Shown in pieces: positions 55,601-61,965 of a stretch of 64,000 bases of DNA. The DNA is taken from the NCBI RefSeq assembly GCF_000255295.1, contig NC_017030.1, positions 7,166,328 to 7,230,327 of the forward strand, written 5' to 3'. The notes under the pieces are model-generated. The model did not search any database. It had not been told where the DNA came from and saw only the letters and a program-made list of their open reading frames with translations. Position numbers and translations under genes: made by a program. This DNA is from Corallococcus coralloides DSM 2259 (lineage in GTDB: Bacteria > Myxococcota > Myxococcia > Myxococcales > Myxococcaceae). Every line of letters starts with the position of its first letter. Position 1 is the first letter of the stretch.

Positions 55601-55942
55601 ACGGCCATCGAGCAGCAGATCGCCCAGGCGTGGAAGGACCTGCTCCACGTGGAGCGGGTGGGCCTGGACGATCCCTTCTTCGAATTGGGCGGCAACTCGC
55701 TGCTCGCGCTCCAGCTCCACCGCCGGTTGACGGCGGAGCTCGGTGTGACGCTGGCGCTCACGGACCTCTTCCAGTACCCCACCGTGCGGGCACTGGCGGC
55801 GCGGCTGTCGCGCCGGGAGGACACGCCCTCGGAGGACGCGGCGCAGGCGGGCCGCTCCCGTGCCGAGGCGCGACGCACGGTCAACCGCCGCGCGGGAGCC
55901 TCGCGCGGTCGGGTGGAAACGGATGGAGACGCGGATGAGTGA
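52619..55942 (+). CDS. NRPS module C-A-PCP, predicted serine
   Basis: Encodes 1107 residues. The condensation domain has HHIVSDG at 157-163 (LCL type by appearance). The adenylation domain (about 490-960) has FTSGSTGRPKG at 632. Pocket residues read by eye against GrsA are D, V, W, H, V, S, L, V, D, K, close to the serine code. The PCP has Ser1027 (GGNSL). There is no epimerase. It starts 2 bases after the upstream stop and its stop overlaps the next gene by 8 bases, so translation is coupled on both sides. Confidence 0.92.
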   Translation: MTPEEKRARLAQLLKDKSRPASKQAPLSFAQERMWFLDKWSPGSAAFHMPTAVRLTGTVDTDALRRALALLVERHDTLRTTFQEREGGAVQVIASTGEVPLEVMDLQGLPVTEREAEAQRRVVTLAQQPFSLEQGPLLRAVLMLLGNGEQVLLVDQHHIVSDGWSMGVLVHELAMLYRACLEGQPSPLKPLPLQYADWAAWQKEWLQGAELERQLTYWKNRLNPNALLELPQDKPRPALMSSKGERQVMHLSPALTQALKALGQREGRTLFVTLLSAFNVLLSRYTGQDDIVVGTPIAGRPRAEVEGLIGLFVNMLALRSDLSGKPTFKELLNRVHESTLDAYAHQDIPFERLVDALKPERHLSHSPIFQVMFVLQNAPMPALEAPGVVMEAKPVDTGTTKYDLSLLLVDLPQGLRVIAEYSTDLFERSTAERLLGHYLTLLEGIVAQPDVPISRLPLLPDAERQRVLKDWNDTAVTHPKDATLTSLIEAQVARTPDAVALEFEGNRLTYRELDARANQLAHALRKHGVGPEVRVGLCVERSLEMVVGLLGTLKAGGAYVPLDPGYPQERLGWMLEDARPPVLLVQERLLARLPASDAKVVKLDTGWEEIAREPTTAPEPTATPDSLAYIIFTSGSTGRPKGAMNAHGPVVNRLLWMQSAYRLTPRDVVLQKTPFSFDVSVWEFFWPLMTGAKLVVAKPGGHQDPGYLKSLIASASVTTLHFVPSMLQAFLDEPGVAECTSLQRVVCSGEALPLELKELCLRTLPGAGLHNLYGPTEAAVDVTFHACRANDGRRSVPIGRPVDNTQIRILDAELQPVPQGAAGELYIGGVQVGRGYLARPSLTAERFIPDPYATVPGARMYRTGDVARWLPDGEIEYLGRADFQVKIRGLRIELGEIESSLEKHPTVRQAVVLAREDRPGQKRLVAYVTGKDAKPEGAALRTYLLERLPEYMVPSNIVVLERMPLSPNGKADRKALPAPEAGGADPSRPFVAPGTAIEQQIAQAWKDLLHVERVGLDDPFFELGGNSLLALQLHRRLTAELGVTLALTDLFQYPTVRALAARLSRREDTPSEDAAQAGRSRAEARRTVNRRAGASRGRVETDGDADE

Positions 55943-58900
55943 CGCAGTGGGTGGTGGCGAGGAGCGCATCGCGATCGTCGGCCTGTCGGGCCGCTTCCCG
56001 GGTGCGCAGACGCTGGAGGGCTTCTGGGAGATGCTCCGGCGCGGCGGCGACGCGCGTCGCGTGCCCACGGACTCGGAGCTGGACGACGCGGGCGTTCCCC
56101 AGGCCCTGCGCGCCCATCCGCAGTGGGTGCGCTCCAGCTACGTGCTGGAAGGCGCGACGGAGTTCGACGCGGGCCTCTTCGGCTACAGCCCGCGCGAGGC
56201 GGAGCTGATGGACCCCCAGCAGCGCATCTTCATGGAGTGCGCGTGGGAGTCGCTGGACAACGCCGGCTATGACCCGGGCCGCTTCAAGGGCGCGGTGGCC
56301 GTCTACGCGAGCGTGAGCCTGAGCTCGTACCTGCTGCGCGCGCTGATGCGGCAGCCGGACCTGATGGACGCGGCCGGTTCGTTCGGCGTGATGCTGGCCA
56401 ACGACAAGGACTACGTGGCCACGCGCGTATCCCACCGGCTGGGCCTGCGCGGCCCCGCGGCGACGGTGCAGACGGCGTGCTCCAGTTCGCTGGTGGCGCT
56501 CCACCTGGCGTGCCAGAGCCTGCTGTCCGGTGAGAGCGACATGGCGCTCGCGGGCGGCTCGTCCGTGTCCTTCCCGCAGACGGCGGGCTACCTCTACCAG
56601 GAGGGGATGATCTTCTCGCCGGACGGCTACTGCCGCGCGTTCGACGCGAAGGCCAACGGCACCGTGCGCGGCGCGGGCGCGGCGGTGGTCGTGCTCAAGC
56701 GCCTGTCCGACGCGCTGAAGGACGGCGACACCATCCACGGCGTGCTGCTGGGCACGGCGGTGAACAACGACGGCGCGGGCAAGGTGGGCTTCACCGCGCC
56801 CAGCGTGGAGGGCCAGGCCGCGGTCATCGCGGAGGCGCTCGCCATCTCCGGCGTCACGCCGGACGACATCCAGTACGTGGAGGCCCACGCGACGGGCACC
56901 CCGCTGGGCGACCCGATAGAGGTGGCCGCGCTCAACCAGGCCTTCGGTGGCAAGGAGACGGGCCAGAAGCGCGTGGCGCTGGGCTCGCTCAAGGCGGCCA
57001 TCGGACACCTGGACGCGGCGGCCGGCATCGCGGGCGTGGTCAAGACGGTGCTCGCCATGGAGCACGGTGAGATTCCCGCGAGCCCCCACTTCCAGCAGCC
57101 CAACCCCGTCATCGACTTCGACGCGGGGCCCTTCTTCGTGCCCTCGCAGCCCCGGCCGTGGACGTCCCCGAACGGGCCGCGCCGCGCGGGCGTGAGCGCC
57201 TTCGGCATCGGCGGCACCAACACGCACGTCATCCTGGAGGAGGCTCCGAAGACGGCCGCCTCCGCGCCGTCCAAGCGCGCGTGGCACGTGCTGCCCCTGT
57301 CCGCCCGCACGCCCGCGGCGCTGGACGCGGCGACGGAGCGACTGGCCGCGCACCTGGACGCGAACCCGAACGTGTCCCTGGCGGACGTGGCCTACACGCT
57401 CCAGGTGGGCCGCCACGCGCACGAGCACCGGCGCGCGGTGGTGGTGAAGGACATCGCGGACGCGAAGGCGGCGCTGCGGGATGCACGGCGGCTCTTGGGC
57501 GGCTCTGGCACCAACACACGGCGGCCGGTGGTGTTCCTCTTCTCCGGCCAGGGTTCGCAGTACGTGGACATGGGCCGGGGCCTCTACGAGCAGGAGCCCG
57601 CCTTCCGCGCGGAGGTGGACGCGTGCGCGGAGAAGCTCAAGCCGCACCTGGGCCTGGACCTGCGCACCGTGCTCTATCCGCCTGCGGACGGGCGGGAGAA
57701 GGCGACGGAGCAGCTCAAGCAGACGTCGCTCACGCAGCCCGCGCTGTTCGTCATCGAGTACGCGCTGGCGAAGCTGTGGGCGTCCTGGGGCGTGACGCCG
57801 CAGGCGATGGTGGGCCACAGCATCGGTGAGTACGTGGCCGCGTGCCTGTCGGGCGTGTTCAGCCTGGACGACGCGCTGGCGCTGGTGGCCACGCGCGGCC
57901 GGCTGATGCAGTCGCTGCCCTCGGGCTCCATGCTGTCCGTGCGGATGACGCCGGAGGCGCTGGCGCCGCTGATGGACGCGCGCATCTCCGTGGCGGCCGT
58001 GAACGCGCCGGGATTCACCGTCGTGGCAGGCCCCACCGACGCGGTGGACGCGCTCCAGGCGAAGCTGGAGGCGCAGAAGGTGGAGGTGTCGCGGCTGCAC
58101 ACGTCGCACGCGTTCCACTCCCACATGATGGACCCCATCGTGGAGGAGTTCCGCCAGGCGGTGGCGAAGGTCGCACGCAAGGAGCCGAAGGACCTCTACC
58201 TGTCCAACGTCACCGGCACCTGGGTGACCCGCGAGGACGCGGTGAGCCCGGCGTACTGGGCACGGCATCTGCGCGACGCCGTGCGCTTCCAGGACTCGGC
58301 GACGCTGCTGTTGAACGACCCCGAGCATGTCTTCCTGGAGGTCGGTCCCGGCAACGCGCTGGCCACGCTGGTGCGCCGCAACGCCCAGGAAGGCACCTTC
58401 CCGGCCATCCTCACGACGCTGCCCGCGCCGCGCGACGCCCAGCAGGACGCGCTCACGCACGCAGCGGACGCGTTCGCGAAGCTGTGGCTCGCGGGCGCGA
58501 AGACGACCGCGGGCCGCGTCTACAAGGGCGAGTCCCGCCGCCGCATCCCCCTGCCCGCCTACCCCTTCCAGCGCGAGCGCTACGACCTGCTCAAGGGTCC
58601 GCCGCCCGCGTTGCCTCGCGCCGCCGCCGCGCGGACCGCGACGACGCAGGGCGTGGAGTTGACCGTCCCCTCGTGGCCGCGCACGCGTGCCTCACCGCAA
58701 GTTCCGTCGCTGTCCGGCCAGCGTTGGCTGGTGCTGGAAGCGGACACGCCGGTGGCCTCGCGCGTGTCGGAGCGCCTGCGCCAGGCGGGCGCGGACGTGG
58801 TGTCGCTCGTCGCGGGACAGGGTGCGTCGGATCCGGTGACGAAGCGCTTCGCCGTGGATCCGTCGTCTCCCGACGCGCTGGGCGAGCATCTGGAGCGCCT

Positions 58901-60470
58901 GCGCGGTGAGGACTGGTCGCCCGCGCACGTCGCGTACCTGTGGCCACTGGTGAAGGACTCGCGCGACCTGGAGTCGGGGCTCGCGACGTCGTTCCACGGG
59001 CTGCTCGCGCTGGCGAAGGCCGTGGGCCCGGGCGCGGCGAAGACGCCCGTGACGCTGGACGTGGTGACCACCGGCGCCCAGGACGTCACGGGCGAGGAGC
59101 CGCTGCTGCCCTGGCAGGCTGCCGCTGTCGGTGCCAGCCGCGTGCTTCCGCAGGAGTACCCCGGCCTCACCGTGCGCGCCGTCGACGTCACCTGGCCCGC
59201 GCCGGAGGAGTCCGCGTCCGGCCCGTGGATGGAGCGGCTGGTGACGGAGCTGGCCGCCGGCAAGGATCCGGTGGTCGCGCTGCGCGGTCCCTACCGCCAC
59301 GTCGAAGCGTTCGAGACCATCGACGTCCCTGCCCCCACGGAACAGGCCGGCCTCAAGGACGGCGGGGTCTACGTCATCGTCGGTGGCCTGGGCCGCGTGG
59401 GGCTCGCGCTCGCGGAGCAGCTGACGCAGGCGGTGAAGCCGAAGCTCGTGCTGCTGTCTCGCCGCACGCTCCCCGCTCCCGGCGAATGGGACGCGTGGCG
59501 CGCGGGCCATGACGCGCAGGACGCGACGTCCAAGGCCATTGACCGCATGCGCGCGCTGGAGCGCTCGGGCGCGCAGGTCCTGGCGCTGCGAGCGGACGCG
59601 GGCGTGCCGGGTCAGCTCGACAAGGCGCTCCAGGTCGCGGAGGCGAAGTTCGGCCGCATCGACGGCGTCTTCTACGCCGCCGGTGACGGCGGCATGGCCA
59701 CCCGCATCTCCGTGGCCGAGGCCACGCCGGAGGCCACCACCCCGCTGCTGTCCGGCCGCTTCGGAGGCCTCACGCGGCTGGCGGAGGCCCTGGCGTCGCG
59801 GCAGCCGGACTTCGTCGTGGTGCAGTCCTCCCTCACCGTGGTGCTGGGCGGCATGGCGGTCAGCGCGGTGGCGGCGGCGCACGCCGGCATGGACGCGGTG
59901 GCGGCACGGCAGGCCCGGCTGGGAGGCACCCGCTGGTACACCGTGGACTGGGACGTGTGGGGCGTGGGCGAGGGCTTCCGGCCCGACGCCGTCATCCCTC
60001 CCACCGAGGGCTTCCGCCTCCTGCGCGCGCTGCTCACCCAGCCCACCGGGGGACGCTTCCTCGCGTCACTCGGGTCGCTGGAGGCTCGGCGTCAGGTGGC
60101 TCGCGACGGCGCCTCCACCTCCCGCGCGGGCGGAAGCGGCAGCGGCAAGCACCCGCGTCCTCCGCTGGCCAACGCCTTCGTCGCCCCGCGCGACGAGACC
60201 GAGGAGAAGGTCGCCGCGCTCTGGCAGGACCTGCTGGGCGTGGAGTCGGTGGGCATCACCGACAACTTCTTCGAGCTGGGCGGCCACTCGCTCCTGGGCG
60301 TGCAGCTGCTGTCGCGCATCCGCGAGGCCTTCCAGGTCGAGCTGTCCATGCGCGCCCTCTTCGAGTCCCCCACCGTGGAGGTGATGACGGTGGCCATCGT
60401 GGAGGCGAGCGCCAGTCAGCTCGACCCCGAAGCCCTGGAAGCCATGCTCGCGGAGCTGGAGCAGAGCTGA
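55935..60470 (+). CDS. PKS module KS-AT-KR(inactive)-ACP
   Basis: Encodes 1511 residues. KS with Cys182 (TACSSSL) and H318, although the usual HGTGT reads HATGT; IGHLD is intact. AT with Ser629 (GHSIGEY) and a SHAFHS motif predicting malonyl. The KR has a normal nucleotide loop (GGLGRVG) but Val1312 at the catalytic Tyr site, so the keto group should remain. ACP with Ser1452 (GGHSL). It ends with a short acidic helix (LDPEALEAMLAELEQS) that looks like a docking element, and has no thioesterase or reductase. The ATG at 55935 has GGAG seven bases upstream; the in-frame ATG at 55923 is less likely. Confidence 0.9.
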   Translation: MSDAVGGGEERIAIVGLSGRFPGAQTLEGFWEMLRRGGDARRVPTDSELDDAGVPQALRAHPQWVRSSYVLEGATEFDAGLFGYSPREAELMDPQQRIFMECAWESLDNAGYDPGRFKGAVAVYASVSLSSYLLRALMRQPDLMDAAGSFGVMLANDKDYVATRVSHRLGLRGPAATVQTACSSSLVALHLACQSLLSGESDMALAGGSSVSFPQTAGYLYQEGMIFSPDGYCRAFDAKANGTVRGAGAAVVVLKRLSDALKDGDTIHGVLLGTAVNNDGAGKVGFTAPSVEGQAAVIAEALAISGVTPDDIQYVEAHATGTPLGDPIEVAALNQAFGGKETGQKRVALGSLKAAIGHLDAAAGIAGVVKTVLAMEHGEIPASPHFQQPNPVIDFDAGPFFVPSQPRPWTSPNGPRRAGVSAFGIGGTNTHVILEEAPKTAASAPSKRAWHVLPLSARTPAALDAATERLAAHLDANPNVSLADVAYTLQVGRHAHEHRRAVVVKDIADAKAALRDARRLLGGSGTNTRRPVVFLFSGQGSQYVDMGRGLYEQEPAFRAEVDACAEKLKPHLGLDLRTVLYPPADGREKATEQLKQTSLTQPALFVIEYALAKLWASWGVTPQAMVGHSIGEYVAACLSGVFSLDDALALVATRGRLMQSLPSGSMLSVRMTPEALAPLMDARISVAAVNAPGFTVVAGPTDAVDALQAKLEAQKVEVSRLHTSHAFHSHMMDPIVEEFRQAVAKVARKEPKDLYLSNVTGTWVTREDAVSPAYWARHLRDAVRFQDSATLLLNDPEHVFLEVGPGNALATLVRRNAQEGTFPAILTTLPAPRDAQQDALTHAADAFAKLWLAGAKTTAGRVYKGESRRRIPLPAYPFQRERYDLLKGPPPALPRAAAARTATTQGVELTVPSWPRTRASPQVPSLSGQRWLVLEADTPVASRVSERLRQAGADVVSLVAGQGASDPVTKRFAVDPSSPDALGEHLERLRGEDWSPAHVAYLWPLVKDSRDLESGLATSFHGLLALAKAVGPGAAKTPVTLDVVTTGAQDVTGEEPLLPWQAAAVGASRVLPQEYPGLTVRAVDVTWPAPEESASGPWMERLVTELAAGKDPVVALRGPYRHVEAFETIDVPAPTEQAGLKDGGVYVIVGGLGRVGLALAEQLTQAVKPKLVLLSRRTLPAPGEWDAWRAGHDAQDATSKAIDRMRALERSGAQVLALRADAGVPGQLDKALQVAEAKFGRIDGVFYAAGDGGMATRISVAEATPEATTPLLSGRFGGLTRLAEALASRQPDFVVVQSSLTVVLGGMAVSAVAAAHAGMDAVAARQARLGGTRWYTVDWDVWGVGEGFRPDAVIPPTEGFRLLRALLTQPTGGRFLASLGSLEARRQVARDGASTSRAGGSGSGKHPRPPLANAFVAPRDETEEKVAALWQDLLGVESVGITDNFFELGGHSLLGVQLLSRIREAFQVELSMRALFESPTVEVMTVAIVEASASQLDPEALEAMLAELEQS

Positions 60471-60488
60471 AATCCCCCTCGCAACGCC

Positions 60489-60525
60489 GGGCCCGCGCGC
60501 ACTCCGTAGTACGGTGCGCGGGCCC
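60489..60525 (+). terminator. Strong hairpin between the PKS and exporter genes
   Basis: GGGCCCGCGC (60489-60498) pairs with GCGCGGGCCC (60516-60525), and an inner CCGTA/TACGG stem fills the loop. It lies 19 bases after the PKS stop and has no T-run. It may end most assembly-line transcripts or lower expression of the exporter and acylase. Confidence 0.55.
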
Positions 60526-60561
60526 TTGACCCTCCTGCCCCCCAGGAGAAAGAGACGTGGA

Positions 60562-61965
60562 ATGAGCCTCGCGCAACGCCTGACCATCACCCAGCCCATG
60601 CGGGTTTTCTGGATCACCTGGTTCGGCCAGCTCATCTCGATCCTCGGCTCCGGCCTCACGTCCTTCGGCGTGGGCGCGAAGGTCTTCCTCGACACGCGCT
60701 CCACCACGCAGTTCGCGCTGCTGTCCTTCTTCGCGCTGGCGCCCATGGTGGTGCTGTCCCCCATCGCGGGGACGCTCATCGACCGGTGGGACCGCCGCCG
60801 CGCCATGCTGCTGGCGGACCTGGGCAACGGCTTCACCACGCTGCTCATCTTCAGCATGTTGCTGGCCAGCGAACGGGGGCTGTTCAAGCTGGAGCCCTGG
60901 CACTTCTACCTGCCCGTCGCCCTGGGCGCGTGCTTCGGCGCCTTCCGCTGGCCGGCCTTCTTCGCCACGGTGACCCTCATCGTGCCCAAGCAGCACCTGG
61001 GCCGCGCCAATGCCATGGCGGAGGTGGCCAGCGGCGCCAGCCAGATCCTCTCCCCCATCATCGCGGGAGCGCTCATCGACAGCGTGGGCCTGAAGGGCGT
61101 GCTGACAGTGGACGTCTGCAGCTTCTTCATCGCCGTCACCACGCTGCTGATGGTCCGCTTCCCCAGGCCCACCGCCTCCGCGGAGGGCCAGCAGGGCAAG
61201 GGGTCGCTGCTCGCGGAGATGAAGCAGGGCTGGGCCTTCATCAGCGCGCGCAAGGGGCTCTTGTCCCTGATGGCCTTCACCGGCGTGGCCGTGCTGTGCA
61301 TGGACCTGGTGGTGCTGCTGATCACCCCGCTGGTGCTCGCCTTCACGGACATCTCCACGCTGGGCAGGATCGCGTCCATCGCGGGCGTGGGCGCGCTGCT
61401 GGGCGGCATCGGCATGGGCGTGTGGGGCGGCCCCAAGAACCCGCTGCACGGCATCCTCGGCTTCCATGCGTTTTCGGGCGTGGTGCTCTTCATGGCCGCG
61501 CCGGCGCCCAGCGTGCCTCTCGTCGCCACCGCCGCCGCGCTCTACCTGTTCACCATGCCGCCCGTGATGGCGGGCATCCAGTCCATCTGGCAGCGCAAGA
61601 TTCCCGCGGACCTCCAGGGCCGCGCCGCCGCCGTGAAGCGGATGATCATCCTCTGCGTGTCGCCGTTCGCGGCCCTCATCGCGGGGCCTCTCGCGGATGA
61701 CATCTTCGAGCCGGCCATGCGCGAGGGGGGCGCGCTCGCCAGCACCATGGGCCGCCTCCTGGGCGTGGGTCCGGGGCGCGGCATCGCCGTCATCTTCATC
61801 GTCCTGGGCCTGCTGACGCTCACCAACGTCGCGGCCGGGTGGCTCAACCCGCGCCTGCGCAACCTGGACAAGGAGCTGCCGGACGCGCTCCCGGACACGC
61901 CGCCCGCCACCTCTGACGACACCGCCGCCCCCAACGCCCCCACTGCTGGAGCCTCCGCGTCATGA
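60562..61965 (+). CDS. MFS exporter (EntS/MFS_3-like)
   Basis: Encodes 467 residues with about 12 membrane helices. The pattern FWITWFGQLISILGSGLTSF, then PIAGTLIDRWDRRRAMLLAD, is typical of the MFS subgroup that exports siderophores and macrolides. A charged loop of about 30 residues separates the two halves, and the C-terminal tail is Pro/Ala/Asp-rich. Position next to the NRPS/PKS genes suggests it exports the product or provides self-protection. Its stop overlaps the acylase start (ATGA at 61962). Confidence 0.85.
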   Translation: MSLAQRLTITQPMRVFWITWFGQLISILGSGLTSFGVGAKVFLDTRSTTQFALLSFFALAPMVVLSPIAGTLIDRWDRRRAMLLADLGNGFTTLLIFSMLLASERGLFKLEPWHFYLPVALGACFGAFRWPAFFATVTLIVPKQHLGRANAMAEVASGASQILSPIIAGALIDSVGLKGVLTVDVCSFFIAVTTLLMVRFPRPTASAEGQQGKGSLLAEMKQGWAFISARKGLLSLMAFTGVAVLCMDLVVLLITPLVLAFTDISTLGRIASIAGVGALLGGIGMGVWGGPKNPLHGILGFHAFSGVVLFMAAPAPSVPLVATAAALYLFTMPPVMAGIQSIWQRKIPADLQGRAAAVKRMIILCVSPFAALIAGPLADDIFEPAMREGGALASTMGRLLGVGPGRGIAVIFIVLGLLTLTNVAAGWLNPRLRNLDKELPDALPDTPPATSDDTAAPNAPTAGASAS

